From the NCBI GenBank assembly GCA_019359595.1, contig JAHHGZ010000017.1:1-64000 (forward strand): a stretch of 64,000 bases of DNA, written 5' to 3'. Source of the DNA: Cyanomargarita calcarea GSE-NOS-MK-12-04C. Its GTDB lineage: Bacteria > Cyanobacteriota > Cyanobacteriia > Cyanobacteriales > Nostocaceae. The position numbers and the translations under genes were made by a program. The number at the start of each line of letters is the position of its first letter. Positions within the stretch are counted from its first letter, which is position 1. The notes under the pieces are model-generated. The model was not told where the DNA came from. It did not search any database and saw only the letters and a list, made by a program, of their open reading frames with translations. This document shows positions 1 to 10,049 of the stretch, piece after piece.

Positions 1-127
1 CGCTTGGGTACGCTTACAAACTTCAACAAGTAAGGCCTCGGGCGCTCCAGTTTATACATCCAAACGTATAGACTTGTCGATATATAAACATTCTTGTCTA
101 TATCTTTGTCAACTTAGGATTGCTCCT

Positions 128-1351
128 CTAAGCACCCCAACTGAACTGTACCCTTCGCTGTTCCAAAATTTGGGCGTAGAGCATTTCCAACTGAGTGATA
201 TTTTTAGTAAGGGTATATCTCTCTAAAACGCGCTTCCTGGCTTTCTGTCCCAACAAAGTTGTTAACTCTGGATGGTCTTGGAATAATGGCAGGAGTGTTC
301 TTAATTGCGATCGCACTGTTTTAGTATTCATCACTACACCTGCACCAGCCTCCAACACTTCACCATCTGCACCCACGTCTGTGGCTAAACAAGCCAATCC
401 ACAAGCCATTCCTTCTAATAAAGACAGGGACAAACCTTCTACCAATGAGGGTAAAACAAATACATCTGCACCCCGTAATATTTCGATGCGCCTGTTTTCG
501 TCGGCGACAAATCCCAGCCAGTGAATACCGTATTCTATATTATAAAACTGCTCTAAAGAAGCTTTCGCCGGACCATCGCCCACTATCAGCAATTTGCTAT
601 CCGGTCTCATTTCTGCCTGCTTCCAAGCCCGTAGCAAAGCTTCAACGTTTTTTTCTGGAGCGAGACGACCTTGATAAACAAATAAGCGTTCGGCTTGAAA
701 TTCGGCTTTGATATGAGATAGACCCGGAGAATATTTGACAACATCCACACCGTTGGGAATGACAGCAATATTTTCTTCCCGGACTCCCAAGCGTGCTAAT
801 AATTCTCGCTGAATTTGAGAAAACACAATTACGCGATCGTAGTTACCCAAAAAAGGCGCGTAGAGTTGATAAGCCAGAAACTGGGTTCCTGATACTAGTT
901 TTGCACCCTTACCAGCAAATGGCGTATGAAAAGTTGCAACCAGGGGTAAATTTAAGTCCTTGCAGATTTCTGGTAGAACAAAGTCTAAGGTGGATAAGGT
1001 CAAAGAGGCATGAACTACATCCGGCTTAATCTTCCGCAGCGACTCAGTTAAAAGTTTCGTCGCTTTAAAAGTGGGAATGGTGTAAACCTGGGACTTGTAA
1101 ATAAATGGTAAGGAAACTTCCTGGCAATGGGGCCAGTTATCCGGTTCGGCAAGTGATACTTGGTTGTTGCGGCGATCGCTTACTCTCACAGAAGTTGCTT
1201 TGCGCTTTTCTAAACCACGTTCCTCTTCTTCTTGGGCGAAGTGAAGGAAACTGACTTCATGCTCTCGGTCTAGCAAGGCGTTTGTAATCTCTCGACCGTA
1301 AGTGACATTGCCACAAAAGGGGGTTTTTTTTCCAATCCAGGCTATACGCAT
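128..1351 (-). CDS. GT4-family glycosyltransferase
   Basis: Predicted cytoplasmic or membrane-associated glycosyltransferase that moves a sugar from a nucleotide donor; the acceptor is unknown. The 407 residues fit the GT-B fold. The N-terminal acceptor half opens with a glycine-containing loop (WIGKKTPFCGNVTYG) and holds an ATFHTPF segment near residue 140. The donor half starts near residue 225 (VYQGRLAPEKN) and ends in an EX7E motif within PSLVEGLSLSLLEGMACG near residue 310, the GT4 nucleotide-sugar site. The ATG start gives the usual family length. It stands alone on the minus strand, and the 380 bp upstream hold no gene. I cannot tell whether it acts on lipid, polysaccharide or another glycan. 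The fold assignment is firm and the substrate is not. Confidence 0.88.
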   Translation of the reverse strand: MRIAWIGKKTPFCGNVTYGREITNALLDREHEVSFLHFAQEEEERGLEKRKATSVRVSDRRNNQVSLAEPDNWPHCQEVSLPFIYKSQVYTIPTFKATKLLTESLRKIKPDVVHASLTLSTLDFVLPEICKDLNLPLVATFHTPFAGKGAKLVSGTQFLAYQLYAPFLGNYDRVIVFSQIQRELLARLGVREENIAVIPNGVDVVKYSPGLSHIKAEFQAERLFVYQGRLAPEKNVEALLRAWKQAEMRPDSKLLIVGDGPAKASLEQFYNIEYGIHWLGFVADENRRIEILRGADVFVLPSLVEGLSLSLLEGMACGLACLATDVGADGEVLEAGAGVVMNTKTVRSQLRTLLPLFQDHPELTTLLGQKARKRVLERYTLTKNITQLEMLYAQILEQRRVQFSWGA

Positions 1352-1732
1352 TCTTTATTTTGTATGAGAAAAGCGGGTTTATCTAACAGCTCCTGTCCTT
1401 CGATCTGTTGTCTTGGGTCATGCATAAAGCTTTTTTCGTCTGTCACCAAAATTTGCCATCGATCGCTTCAAATGCAAAATATCACATTTCGTAGCTGGCG
1501 ATAAAATCGCTTTATTATTTGCACCCATAAGTTGTTAATACTTAACAAAGTAACAACTTAGCTCCCGTTGCGATCTATGGCGTTTCTTTGATAACAAACT
1601 GATTACAGCGATCTTTCCGCGCTCAATTCTCACCGACCTTAGTTTACCACGAAAACAAAAGCATAAAGGTAAATTAGTGATTATGGCTAGGTAATGAAAA
1701 ATAGCTAGTAAAACCTCCTTCTGTGCTGTTAA
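1352..1732. other. Intergenic region without a recognised gene
   Basis: AT-rich spacer between the glycosyltransferase start and the MFS gene stop. It must carry the glycosyltransferase promoter. I see no RNA gene or named repeat in it. Confidence 0.5.
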
Positions 1733-3334
1733 CTAAGGTTGTGAGTTATACCAGGTAAATAGACCACCTGAAAAGACAATAGCAGCTAATGCTAAAAATA
1801 CTGTCTGCAATCCCAGAAAGCTTTCGGCGACTCCTGCCAATCCTAAAGGTAGTGAGAGGGCAATATTAATTACATTGTTTTGCAAACCAAAGACTTTACC
1901 GCGCATTGAGGCTGGGGTTTCTGTTTGGATGGCGGTTTGCATGGGAATACCGATTAATGCACCAAATACGCCCAACATCAGAATTAACACTAAAACTACC
2001 CATAGTTCCTTCGTAAATATCGAAAGACCTAAAAGTGATGTTGCCATTCCTACACATCCACACAGACTTAACTGTGTATAAGAAAAGCGTTGACAAAACT
2101 GCCCGAGAAGCGTTGCCCCAATAGCGATACCAACGCCACCTGCTGCGAGTAAAAAGCCAAATTGGGAAGCTTTTAAGTTTTCGATTACTTCTGCCATGCG
2201 AACTGCCAGAACAGTTAATGCGGCAAATACAGAAAATAGTATTATTAATTGAATCAAAGCATTACGGAGGCGATGGTTATCTTTGACGTAGCCAAAACCC
2301 TCGCGCAAGTCAGTAAAAATGTGGGGTGTTTCTTTTTCGGTGTCTTGGGGTTTTTCGTGAGTTACTAGGAGTAATAAAATTATGCCGGCGATCGCATAAG
2401 AACCACCGACCAAAATTTCTTTACCCAATCCCCCAGAACCTCCAAGTTGCTGCCAAATTTGACCAGCGAGAGCTAACAGTGGTTCTCCGACAGCAAACCC
2501 AATAATTACTGATGCCATCATTGTGGTTGTGTAAAGCGAATTGGCTGAGAGTAAATCCTGTTCTTGCACCACCAAGGGAATTGCGGCCTGCTCGGCTGGT
2601 GCAAAGAACTGTGTCAGGGTGGAAACTAGAAAAGTAACTCCTAGAATAATTAAAAAACCTACTGGTAAGTTACCCACAGGTCGCCAATCATGAGTCACCC
2701 ACAATAACAGGGGAATGACTAAAACCAGGATACCCCGCCAAACATTTGTTGCTACCAATACCGCCTTTTTCGACCAACGGTCTACAAACACACCAGCGAC
2801 AGAACCAAACAGGACTGCAGGAATGGTAAAAGCCATCATCAAAGCTGATACCCAACCGCTAATACTCTGGTCGCTGGTTTGAAACTGAGTATTAATCAAG
2901 GCAATCATCAACACCAAGTAGACCTTATCTGCTAGCTGGCAGAAAACTTGACCACCCCACAAGGCAAGGAAATTCGGGTTTTTTAATACTGCTAAAAACC
3001 CTTTCTGTTCTACATTTCCCCCCGTACCTCCATTCAAACCACCACCAGATGTTTCTAAATCTGGTGAAGTGGCTTTTTCATTCCTAGCTCTACTTTCCTC
3101 AGTCTTATTACTTATGTCTGTTTTCACGTCAAGAGTTGTTGGCTCGTCAATTTTCTTCTCGCATTGGGTATTGACATCATTTTTATGTGTTTCCGACCTG
3201 TAGGTTTTCCCATTTTCGGTATCCTCGTGAGTATCCATAGGAACATAAGGCGAGGCGGATACCCAACTCTGTTTTTCAGGGTAAGTGCTTGACGTTGACA
3301 GGCTTTTTTTATCCAAATCAGAGGATTGCATCAT
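1733..3334 (-). CDS. MFS transporter with long polar N-terminal tail
   Basis: Major facilitator superfamily permease, inner membrane, substrate unknown. From about residue 115 onward there are repeated hydrophobic helices, starting at [19 protein letters not shown], with the MFS loop [11 protein letters not shown] after the second helix. The first 110 or so residues are an unusual polar, Ser/Thr/Glu/Lys-rich tail with no membrane segment, probably disordered. I choose the ATG at 3334 (533 residues) over the TTG four codons upstream. The start overlaps the end of recO by 17 bp on the same strand, which suggests translational coupling. Sequence style resembles cyanobacterial enterobactin-exporter-like (EntS) MFS proteins, but no substrate can be named. 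Confidence 0.8.
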   Translation of the reverse strand: MMQSSDLDKKSLSTSSTYPEKQSWVSASPYVPMDTHEDTENGKTYRSETHKNDVNTQCEKKIDEPTTLDVKTDISNKTEESRARNEKATSPDLETSGGGLNGGTGGNVEQKGFLAVLKNPNFLALWGGQVFCQLADKVYLVLMIALINTQFQTSDQSISGWVSALMMAFTIPAVLFGSVAGVFVDRWSKKAVLVATNVWRGILVLVIPLLLWVTHDWRPVGNLPVGFLIILGVTFLVSTLTQFFAPAEQAAIPLVVQEQDLLSANSLYTTTMMASVIIGFAVGEPLLALAGQIWQQLGGSGGLGKEILVGGSYAIAGIILLLLVTHEKPQDTEKETPHIFTDLREGFGYVKDNHRLRNALIQLIILFSVFAALTVLAVRMAEVIENLKASQFGFLLAAGGVGIAIGATLLGQFCQRFSYTQLSLCGCVGMATSLLGLSIFTKELWVVLVLILMLGVFGALIGIPMQTAIQTETPASMRGKVFGLQNNVINIALSLPLGLAGVAESFLGLQTVFLALAAIVFSGGLFTWYNSQP

Positions 3335-4220
3335 GGTTGGCAGCAAAATAAGAATCTATTAAAGCGGCAGAGCGAATCGGGCGACCAAAATGGTATTGTG
3401 CATAGGAGCGCAAAATTCGCTCAACAAATAACCATTTGTAATTTCTAGTTGAAGAAGGCATTATCTCGGATTGTGCTAGCTGCTGGAACATCGCGAGTTC
3501 TGTGGCACACAGCCTACTCGTCACCACGGGAGTTTCTTCTGTGTGGACGATGGTTTCATAGTCTGGATCAAGGTTGGTTCGATAAGCAGCACTAGCTTCT
3601 TTAACTGCCCCTGTCTCCCTGTTTGCCAAATCGCGCAATTGTTCTAAAGCCTTTAAACAAATTGTTCCACCCGCATTAATGCTGAAACCCACGCGATCCT
3701 TATGGTCTGTAAAGTCTGGCACTAAAGGACGTTGAGTTAAACAACAAACTTCGACTTGAGGTGCGAGTCCTGCTAAAACTAACAGTTGAAACACTCCATG
3801 AACCAGGTGTGCGACAACAGCAGTTGGCTCGTTGTTGGGTAGAGCTTCCAAGCGACTGAGATGCTCGTTGAACGTCACAAACAGTTCCTCTTGGGGCTGT
3901 TCACTCAACGCATCACACAGGACAATTTCTGCCAAATATTGCCCAGCAGTCAGTTTTACCAAATCTTTCGCCAGACCAGGGTAAGATTTTAGCGTTTGTG
4001 CTTGAGTAATTTTGTCGAGCGATCGCCCTTTAGCAATCAACAATTCGTTCACCACAAACATTCCACTCCTGCCACCAAGGCTAGAGTGGTGCTTGCGTGC
4101 CCCAGGAGCGATCGCGCGAATCAAACCAAACTCTCGTGTCAAAATTGTCACAAGCCTATCTGATTCGCCGAACGCTGCGGCTGTAAGATTAATTCCGGTT
4201 GCTTTATATGTTTTACTCAT
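3318..4220 (-). CDS. recO: DNA repair protein RecO
   Basis: RecO takes part in RecFOR recombinational repair, binding single-stranded DNA and SSB and helping RecA load. The 300 residues open with the RecO OB-fold signature: a short strand, [20 protein letters not shown], then a second strand ending in RAIAPGARK. The helical C-terminal region contains a Cys in the usual zinc-binding zone ([10 protein letters not shown], near residue 160), but the full four-Cys set of some RecO proteins is not evident. The ATG at 4220 gives the expected N-terminus. It lies 53 bp downstream of deoC on the same strand, a pairing common in cyanobacteria, and overlaps the MFS gene downstream, so the three are probably one transcript. 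Confidence 0.92.
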   Translation of the reverse strand: MSKTYKATGINLTAAAFGESDRLVTILTREFGLIRAIAPGARKHHSSLGGRSGMFVVNELLIAKGRSLDKITQAQTLKSYPGLAKDLVKLTAGQYLAEIVLCDALSEQPQEELFVTFNEHLSRLEALPNNEPTAVVAHLVHGVFQLLVLAGLAPQVEVCCLTQRPLVPDFTDHKDRVGFSINAGGTICLKALEQLRDLANRETGAVKEASAAYRTNLDPDYETIVHTEETPVVTSRLCATELAMFQQLAQSEIMPSSTRNYKWLFVERILRSYAQYHFGRPIRSAALIDSYFAANHDAIL

Positions 4221-4233
4221 TAGTTGTTAGTCA

Positions 4234-4259
4234 ACAGTTAACAGTTAACAGTTAACAGT
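4234..4259. repeat. Heptamer tandem repeat (CAGTTAA)
   Basis: Almost four tandem copies of CAGTTAA lie between recO and deoC. This is a short tandem repeated repetitive (STRR) array of the kind spread through heterocystous cyanobacterial genomes. Confidence 0.85.
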
Positions 4260-4273
4260 CAACTGACTTTGAA

Positions 4274-4951
4274 CTACTCACCTTTAAAAAGCTTATCGCG
4301 CTGGCGGAGCAAATCTACAGCACGAGACGTACCTAATCTAGTCGCACCTGCCATAATTAAGTCTAGAGCTTGTTCTGGCGTGCGGATACCCCCTGAGGCT
4401 TTAATTCCTACTCTTTCTCGTGCTACCTCTTTCAACAGTTGCACATCCGCCACTGTTCCACCCCCATTAAAACCCGTACTGGTTTTGAGAAACGATGCGC
4501 CAGCATCCATAGATAATTCGGCCGCGATTCTTTTCTCAGTATCCGTCAGGAGGTTGGTTTCTAATATTACTTTAACCACGGGTGCTGTTTCGCAAATTTC
4601 CGCAATTTCCCGATGTACTTCCTCAGTTTTGCCAGCTTTTAGCCAGCTTAAGTTAATTACCACATCCAGTTCAGTGGCTCCATTTTCGACCGCTTCTTGC
4701 GCCTCATAGAGTTTAACTGCGGAAGTAGTCGCCCCCGACGGAAAGCCAATCACCGTACACACTTTAGGGTTCTTACCCCGCAGGAGTTCCGCCGCCAGAC
4801 GGACGAAAGATGGGTAAAAACAAACCGCTGCAAAGTTGTATCTGTCGGCTTCTTGGCACCATTGCTTAACCTCTTCTGGGCTAGCTGTTGGTGTCAGCAG
4901 GGCGTGGTCGATAAATGGCGCAATATCAATGCTTGGATAATCTGCTGCCAT
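4274..4951 (-). CDS. deoC: Deoxyribose-phosphate aldolase
   Basis: Class I aldolase cleaving 2-deoxyribose-5-phosphate to glyceraldehyde-3-phosphate and acetaldehyde in deoxynucleoside catabolism; cytoplasmic TIM barrel. The 225 residues match the family's usual length. Visible signatures are [12 protein letters not shown] near the N-terminus, the VIGFPSG strand near residue 68, [11 protein letters not shown] near residue 95, the [10 protein letters not shown] strand near residue 130, the FLKTSTGF Schiff-base lysine segment near residue 160, and [11 protein letters not shown] near residue 183 with the second active-site lysine. It leads the deoC-recO-MFS run on the minus strand. Confidence 0.95.
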   Translation of the reverse strand: MAADYPSIDIAPFIDHALLTPTASPEEVKQWCQEADRYNFAAVCFYPSFVRLAAELLRGKNPKVCTVIGFPSGATTSAVKLYEAQEAVENGATELDVVINLSWLKAGKTEEVHREIAEICETAPVVKVILETNLLTDTEKRIAAELSMDAGASFLKTSTGFNGGGTVADVQLLKEVARERVGIKASGGIRTPEQALDLIMAGATRLGTSRAVDLLRQRDKLFKGE

Positions 4952-5100
4952 CGTGTTTTCTACCAGTATTTGATTATGAGCTTATAAAAATTTAATACTA
5001 TTTATCTAGTTTAAACCATAATTGCTTGGTTTTTCATATATTTCAGTCAGTCACTTATCTAATCCTTGTATTTAATCAAACACACATTGCGTTCTTGACC

Positions 5101-5152
5101 GCCAGGGACTATAAGTCCCCGTCTAATGGCAGAAGTCCATTGAAATGGACTT
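5101..5152 (-). repeat. Two-hairpin dispersed repeat, copy a (reverse orientation)
   Basis: A GGGACTATAAGTCCC hairpin, a 13-14 base spacer, then an AAGTCCATT/AATGGACTT hairpin. It is the reverse complement arrangement of the copies near 9.6 and 21.8 kb. Confidence 0.8.
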
Positions 5153-5357
5153 GAAATAATAATTTTGTTTAATTGTATTTTTTATACCTTACTGCTTACC
5201 GAAATGTAATTTATACGTAATTCATAGGTAATTTACTAGATATGTCGTCCGGATCGTCGCTATTAGCCTTTGTTTGAGGCTGCTATGCTTAAAAAGTCAA
5301 GAATAGTTTCAGCTAACCCTTTGGCAGCTAGATAAGGTACACCATTCCCTTTAAAGC

Positions 5358-5477
5358 ATGAGTGAAACTGCGGAAAAACTTAAACTCGAACTTTCTCAGC
5401 TTTCTGCAAAAGAACGTGCGGAAATTGCCTCCTTGTTGCTCAAAAATATCAAGTACCAATATCCATCGAACATTTAG
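5358..5477 (+). pseudogene. Truncated addiction-module antitoxin
   Basis: A 39-codon open frame starting MSETAEKLKLELSQLSAKER matches the N-terminus of the small helical antitoxins annotated as addiction module component (a RelB-like group), normally about 70-80 residues. Similarity stops near residue 31 (ALLLKNIK-like region) where the DNA switches into transposase-like sequence in another frame. No toxin gene follows. I read it as an antitoxin fragment cut by a decayed insertion; it may still be translated but is unlikely to be functional. Confidence 0.55.
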
Positions 5478-5645
5478 ACTTTAGGCAAAAAAAGGCAGCC
5501 CTTAAAGAACGCTCCACAAAATATGCAAGGATGCTGTCTAATTTTGCTTACTCCAAATTTACCCAATTGATTGAAACACGTTGTTGTCGGCAAGGTGTCG
5601 AACTCAATCGAGTTGACGCAGCCTATACTTCAGTCATTGGTGTCA
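5450..5645 (+). pseudogene. Remnant of TnpB-related transposase
   Basis: Read in the frame of codon 5477, the DNA encodes IEHLDFRQKKAALKERSTKY, then ARMLSNFAYSKF and, about 35 residues on, VDAAYTSVIG. These resemble the conserved I-E-x-LDF..KK, YARMLSSFAY and NPAYTS-IG blocks of TnpB-related accessory proteins of IS200/IS605-type elements, including the conserved glutamate. Only about 65 codons survive. There is no start, no upstream RuvC part and no C-terminal zinc finger. Homology ends in a repeat-rich stretch at 5650-5720. Confidence 0.55.
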
Positions 5646-5754
5646 CAAGCTTACCTTCTTTGTCCTACCCTACAAGAAGGCGTATCCCTGACGGGACGCT
5701 TGCGACGAGAGCGCCTACTGCGTTTTAAATAGCTAGGAATTAATGCAAAATTAG

Positions 5755-5780
5755 TGGGGGTGATTAGGTAATCACCCCCA
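5755..5780 (-). terminator. Probable ndhD terminator
   Basis: Perfect 12-bp stem (TGGGGGTGATTA and its complement) with a 2-base loop, 56 bp beyond the ndhD stop. On the minus strand it is followed by CTAATTTTGC, so it could act as an intrinsic terminator. Confidence 0.7.
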
Positions 5781-5835
5781 CATTCATTAATCCAATTGGA
5801 TCATTTAGTTGCACCATGCCCTCTGCCGCATACAT

Positions 5836-7425
5836 CTAGTCAGACACACTGGCCAACGTCGGGGCTGTAAAAATATCAGAGTATAAACTTGATTGCTCCT
5901 GGTGAGCAACGACTGGTAAAACTTGGCGAGCATGAGCCGCTAATTCTACTATCTTCACATCATACATTTGAGTAGCTAATTTCGGATAGAAACCGATACC
6001 GATGATGGGAATTAACAAGCAAGCGGTGATAAACAATTCGCGGGGTTTAACATCTGGGACGATTGTATCTAGATGTAACTCTTCATTTTGCTTGCCATAA
6101 AAGACTTCACGCAGCATGGAGAGAAGATAGATTGGAGTCAAAATCACGCCGACAGCGGACAACAGGACAACTACAATCTTGAAGCTGGAACTGTAAACAT
6201 CGCTGGTTGCAATCCCGAGAAACACCATCAACTCACCAACAAAACCACTCATTCCTGGTAAAGCTAGAGAAGCCATTGACCCGACAGTAAACAGAGCAAA
6301 GGTTTTAGGCATTACCTTCGCCATACCACCCATTTTGTCCATCATTAAGGTGTGGCTGCGCTCGTAAGTCACACCAGCAAGGAAGAACAATAAAGCAGCA
6401 ATCAAACCGTGAGATACCATTTGCAGTAAAGCACCGCTCATTCCAATGGATGTATAGGAAGCGATACCCACCAGCACAAATCCCATATGAGCGATTGAAG
6501 AATAAGCTAGACGACGCTTCAGGTTTGTTTGAGCAAAGGCACAGCAAGCACCGTAAACAATGTTCACTACACCCAAGATTGCTAGCACTGGAGCAAAATA
6601 AACGTGGGAAGAAGGCAACATTTCGATGTTGAAGCGGATAAGTCCGTAACCACCCATCTTCAGCAACACACCAGCCAAAATCATGGAACCAGGTGCAGAA
6701 GCTTCACCGTGAGCATCAGGTAACCAGGTGTGGAAGGGGAATATTGATAGTTTGACACCAAAAGCAATCAAGAAACCTGTATAAACAAGCAGTTCTACAG
6801 TTCTGGAATATTGCTTCATTCCTAGCTCTGCTAAGTCAAAGGTGATGTTGTCACCAGAGAACGCCATCGCCAAACCAGCGACTAAGATAAATATAGAAGC
6901 AGCGGCTGTGTAAAGGATGAATTTAGTCGCTGCGTACTGCCGCTTTTCTCCGCCCCAGATAGAAATTAATAGATATACGGGAACTAACTCGATTTCCCAC
7001 ATTAAGAAGAATAATAGCAAGTCTTGAGCGACAAACACCCCTACCTGGGCGCTGTACATCACCAACATCAACGCATAAAACAATCGCGGCTTATTGGTAA
7101 CTTTCCAAGCCGCGAACATTGCGAGGGTATTAATCAAGCCTGTTAGCAATACTAGCGGCATCGATAACCCATCAACCGCTACTGACCAATTTAAGCCCAA
7201 TTGGGGCACCCAACTATATTTCTCTACCAACTGATATGTCGAACTTTGTAAATCGTAGCTCTGCCAGAAGCCGTAAATCATTAAGGCAAAATCGGCGATC
7301 GCTACAGACAAACCATACCAACGGACTGTTTTTCCTTCTTTGTCTGGTATGAAAGGAATGAAAAGCGCAGCCACCAAGGGAAAGGCAATTATGGCTGTCA
7401 ACCAAGGGAACTCTAGATTATTCAT
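5836..7425 (-). CDS. ndhD: NAD(P)H-quinone oxidoreductase subunit 4 (NdhD)
   Basis: Membrane proton-pumping subunit of cyanobacterial NDH-1, a ferredoxin:plastoquinone oxidoreductase serving respiration and cyclic electron flow in the thylakoid membrane. The 529 residues hold about 14 hydrophobic helices. Diagnostic segments are the conserved glutamate in [14 protein letters not shown] near residue 145, the lysine helix [20 protein letters not shown] near residue 230, and the PGMSGFVGE loop near residue 395. The sequence resembles the NdhD1/NdhD2 branch (NDH-1L type) more than the CO2-uptake NdhD3/D4 branch, though I cannot prove the paralogue number. Single gene on the minus strand with its own predicted terminator. 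Confidence 0.93.
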   Translation of the reverse strand: MNNLEFPWLTAIIAFPLVAALFIPFIPDKEGKTVRWYGLSVAIADFALMIYGFWQSYDLQSSTYQLVEKYSWVPQLGLNWSVAVDGLSMPLVLLTGLINTLAMFAAWKVTNKPRLFYALMLVMYSAQVGVFVAQDLLLFFLMWEIELVPVYLLISIWGGEKRQYAATKFILYTAAASIFILVAGLAMAFSGDNITFDLAELGMKQYSRTVELLVYTGFLIAFGVKLSIFPFHTWLPDAHGEASAPGSMILAGVLLKMGGYGLIRFNIEMLPSSHVYFAPVLAILGVVNIVYGACCAFAQTNLKRRLAYSSIAHMGFVLVGIASYTSIGMSGALLQMVSHGLIAALLFFLAGVTYERSHTLMMDKMGGMAKVMPKTFALFTVGSMASLALPGMSGFVGELMVFLGIATSDVYSSSFKIVVVLLSAVGVILTPIYLLSMLREVFYGKQNEELHLDTIVPDVKPRELFITACLLIPIIGIGFYPKLATQMYDVKIVELAAHARQVLPVVAHQEQSSLYSDIFTAPTLASVSD

Positions 7426-7570
7426 CGCTGAAAATCATTTTTCGTTTTTACTTGATGATTGCATTATATTAAGCAATATTTACTTTTGTAAACGGGAAAT
7501 TTACTGCAAATTCCAATCAAAAGGATAGTGAGCATAAATATTTATTGCATATAGGGAAATAATATTGTAT

Positions 7571-7705
7571 GTGACTCCTGAGAATGATGCCATCGAAACC
7601 TATAACCAGCAATACTTTGCAGCCTTAAGAGCGCCTCTGAGTCCTGAAGCCACAAGGCCTACCCAAGATAAAAATAATCCGTATTATTTGCCTAAGGTTG
7701 TGTAA
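7571..7705 (+). CDS. Possible small ORF, unknown
   Basis: A GTG-initiated 44-codon frame lies between ndhD and the coiled-coil gene; it is too short for a confident call. The composition is polar and proline-bearing (for example PLSPEATRPTQDKNNPYYLP), unlike random AT-rich spacer. No ribosome binding site stands out and I do not recognise it. It may be the tail of a lost gene. The rest of 7426-7806 shows nothing else. Confidence 0.2.
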   Translation: MTPENDAIETYNQQYFAALRAPLSPEATRPTQDKNNPYYLPKVV

Positions 7706-7806
7706 TATTCTTATCCAATAACCGATTTTTTGATTAAGTTTTACAAAGACTGTTGAGAGATGCCACTCTCGATACCGTTAGATTATGAAATGTAAACTAT
7801 TTAAGG

Positions 7807-8316
7807 CTAAACAATACGGTTGACAATCGTCCAAACATCACCATCTGAACGAACATAGGGAACCGAGATAGTCTTAAAGCCAGTAATAAACGGTTTGTAA
7901 TAGACCTGCCAATAACTGGGGCTAATTTGATTGGCGCAAGTTTTGAGTGCCTTTAATTCTGTGGCTAATTCTGCTGCAAGTAGATTAATCCGCTCCGCGT
8001 GGACTCTTGCTTGTATTTTGCCAGACTCCACCTCTTCTTCGATGGAGAGTCGCATTAGCTTATTATCCGATCGCCTTAACAGAACCTGTTTTTTCTGTAA
8101 CTCAAATTCCAGCGCGGCGATCGCATTATCAATTCCCTGAATTTCCGTCGAGACTTGTGCAGTTTCTTGAGCATGACGCCGATAAGCCTGAGCGATCGCT
8201 TTTGGAGAAGAATCTGCACTCGTGACAGCACTATTAATAGTCAGAGTAGCCCTTTCCTGACGTAGAGCATCAATCTGTGTGCGAATAGCTGCAATTTCTG
8301 CCTGAACTTGCTCCAT
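7807..8316 (-). CDS. Conserved hypothetical coiled-coil protein
   Basis: 169 residues, ATG start. Residues 1-28 (MEQVQAEIAAIRTQIDALRQ onward) and about 50-125 are heptad-rich, with many Ala, Gln and Glu, and predict long alpha helices forming a coiled coil. The last 40 residues (ISPSYWQVYYKPFITGFKTI and following) look globular. There is no signal peptide or membrane segment. It lies 92 bp downstream of thrB on the same strand, separated by heptamer repeats. I recall similar proteins only from cyanobacteria and know no function. Confidence 0.7.
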   Translation of the reverse strand: MEQVQAEIAAIRTQIDALRQERATLTINSAVTSADSSPKAIAQAYRRHAQETAQVSTEIQGIDNAIAALEFELQKKQVLLRRSDNKLMRLSIEEEVESGKIQARVHAERINLLAAELATELKALKTCANQISPSYWQVYYKPFITGFKTISVPYVRSDGDVWTIVNRIV

Positions 8317-8330
8317 GATATTAGTCCTGA

Positions 8331-8420
8331 GTTAGTGGTTAGTGGTTAGTAGTTAGTGGTTAGTGGTTAGTGGTTAGGAGTAAACAACCAACAACCAACA
8401 AATAACAACTAACAAATAAC
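8331..8420. repeat. Heptamer tandem repeats (GTTAGTG, then AACAACC-like)
   Basis: About seven copies of GTTAGTG/GTTAGTA run into degenerate CAACCAA/AACTAAC units of opposite sense. The array reaches into the thrB stop: the last codons of thrB (Val-Ile-Cys-stop) are written in repeat-like sequence. Confidence 0.8.
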
Positions 8421-9356
8421 TTTTCCCGACATTATTCTCGCCCCTTGGGTATCAAGACAAAGCGATCGCACTTGAGGATTAACTCCTTGTTTTTGCCAAG
8501 CATCCTTCATAGCGATCGCCACTGCTTCCGAATTAACAGTATCAGTTAAAGCCAACAGTGTAGGACCCGCACCACTAATCACCATCCCATAGGCTCCAGC
8601 TTCAAGAGCCGCCGAGTTCACAGCATCGTAACCCTTAATCAGAGATTTCCTGTAGCTTTGATGTAATTTATCTTGCAAACCAGCCCTTAACCAATCAGGC
8701 TTACCAGTTTCCAACCCACGTAACAATAACCCCAGATGCGCCGCATTAAAAATCGCATCACCACGACTCACCTCACCTGGAAGCACAGCCCGTGCCGAAG
8801 CCGTCGAAAGCTCAAAATCAGGAATCGCCAGCACCAACAAAACATCCGCAGACCAAGGAACCTCACAAACCTCCCAACAAGGTCTAGACGGTTCATTTTC
8901 CACCCCACTAGCCGCCAACCGACAACCCCCCAAAAGCGCCGGCACAACATTATCAGGATGGCCTTCCATAGCGATCGCCAACTCCATCACTTGCGATAGA
9001 CTCAGGGGTTCACCAGCCAATTGATTCGCACCAACCAACCCCCCGACAATCGCCGTCGCCGAACTACCCAAACCCCGTGCCAAGGGTACATCCATCTGAA
9101 TCTCAATTTTCACAGAAGGCGGTGTCTGCTCTATATATTGATAGAACTTCACAAAAGCCTGATAAACCAAATTACTCTCATCAGTTTGGACTCGTTCGGC
9201 TTCAGAACCCGTGACAGAGATAGCAAACTCACCTTCAATTTGAGTGAACTTGAAATTGTTGTATAGAGTTAAAGCCGCTCCAATACAATCAAAACCCGGT
9301 CCCAAATTAGCAGTTGTGGCGGGAACAGTGACACTGACAGAAGAATTACCAGACAT
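8409..9356 (-). CDS. thrB: Homoserine kinase
   Basis: GHMP-family kinase that phosphorylates L-homoserine with ATP in threonine biosynthesis; cytoplasmic. 315 residues, ATG start. The N-terminus VTVPATTANLGPGFDCIGAA is the substrate-binding GHMP motif 1. The ATP loop VPLARGLGSSATAIVGG is near residue 90. EGHPDNVVPALLGGC near residue 130 and the glycine-rich motif 3 MVISGAGPTLLAL near residue 260 complete the set. The extreme C-terminus abuts a heptamer repeat array and may have been reshaped by it. Confidence 0.95.
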   Translation of the reverse strand: MSGNSSVSVTVPATTANLGPGFDCIGAALTLYNNFKFTQIEGEFAISVTGSEAERVQTDESNLVYQAFVKFYQYIEQTPPSVKIEIQMDVPLARGLGSSATAIVGGLVGANQLAGEPLSLSQVMELAIAMEGHPDNVVPALLGGCRLAASGVENEPSRPCWEVCEVPWSADVLLVLAIPDFELSTASARAVLPGEVSRGDAIFNAAHLGLLLRGLETGKPDWLRAGLQDKLHQSYRKSLIKGYDAVNSAALEAGAYGMVISGAGPTLLALTDTVNSEAVAIAMKDAWQKQGVNPQVRSLCLDTQGARIMSGKVIC

Positions 9357-9542
9357 CTGTAAACTTTAAATATTCAATCAACTAGCAGCATCTCATGTAA
9401 ATGAGCCAAATAATTAATCGCGGGAGTAGGAACCGGGGTATCCCCGCCCATTATGACGATGGCAACGGATGAAAAACGGATATAACAGATAAATTATTCA
9501 TTCAATATATATATTATGATTTTGAAGCTTATATCTTATATA

Positions 9543-9690
9543 TTGCGTATAAACCACATTTTTACAACTATATAAGTCATTTAAAATACATAAATAATGA
9601 GCATTATTTCTAGTCCATTTTAATGGACTTATGTTATTAGACAGGGACTTATAGTCTAAGAGCGGGTAAGGACGTTAATTAATTTCCCGG
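9543..9690 (+). repeat. Extended two-hairpin repeat, copy b
   Basis: The core at 9610-9666 has an AGTCCATTTTAATGGACT hairpin followed by an AGGGACTTATAGTCT hairpin and GAGCGGGT. About 65 bases upstream and 25 downstream also match the copy at 21754-21899, so these two are a longer related element. The rest of 9357-10049 holds only the GC-rich hairpin at 9870 and no convincing gene. Confidence 0.75.
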
Positions 9691-9869
9691 CTAATAACAG
9701 TGATGATTTTGACATTATTTTTTAGAGAGCCAAAGAAGGAGTTTGAGGAGACTTTGAATAAAGCCAGGGGATTGTTAGACTTTGCATTGTAATAACGGCA
9801 ATCCCCCTCCACGTTCATCGCCTACAGTTTACACACAAGTACTCGCATTGCACGACGGTTCCTTGAATA

Positions 9870-9905
9870 ACCCCACCCTAACCCTCCCCTTGTAAAGGGG
9901 AGGGA
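9870..9905. repeat. GC-rich hairpin repeat (CCCTCCCCTT..AAGGGGAGGG)
   Basis: CCCCACCCTAACCCTCCCC followed by TTGTAAAGGGGAGGGA: a palindrome with a C-rich arm extension. Related intergenic copies are at 21676-21721, 38400-38484 and 59643-59680. Copies inside genes are at 47184, 53403 and 54090. Confidence 0.8.
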
Positions 9906-10049
9906 ACCAAATCTCTGATCTACCCACAATGCATCGGGGGGATTAAGGGGAGCAATAACAGAGTATGGGCGAAAATGGGACTTGTGTGTATACGGTAGAC
10001 CTTCATCGCAAGGAGGGGGAGTCCTAATAGAATCAGTAACCTTCACAAA

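Noticed and set aside
5531-5728. 65-codon plus-strand ORF as a gene
   Set aside because: It is the 3' part of the TnpB-related remnant running into repeat DNA.
9822-10046. 74-codon minus-strand ORF
   Set aside because: It spans the GC-rich hairpin repeat and has no ribosome binding site or recognisable domain; likely chance.
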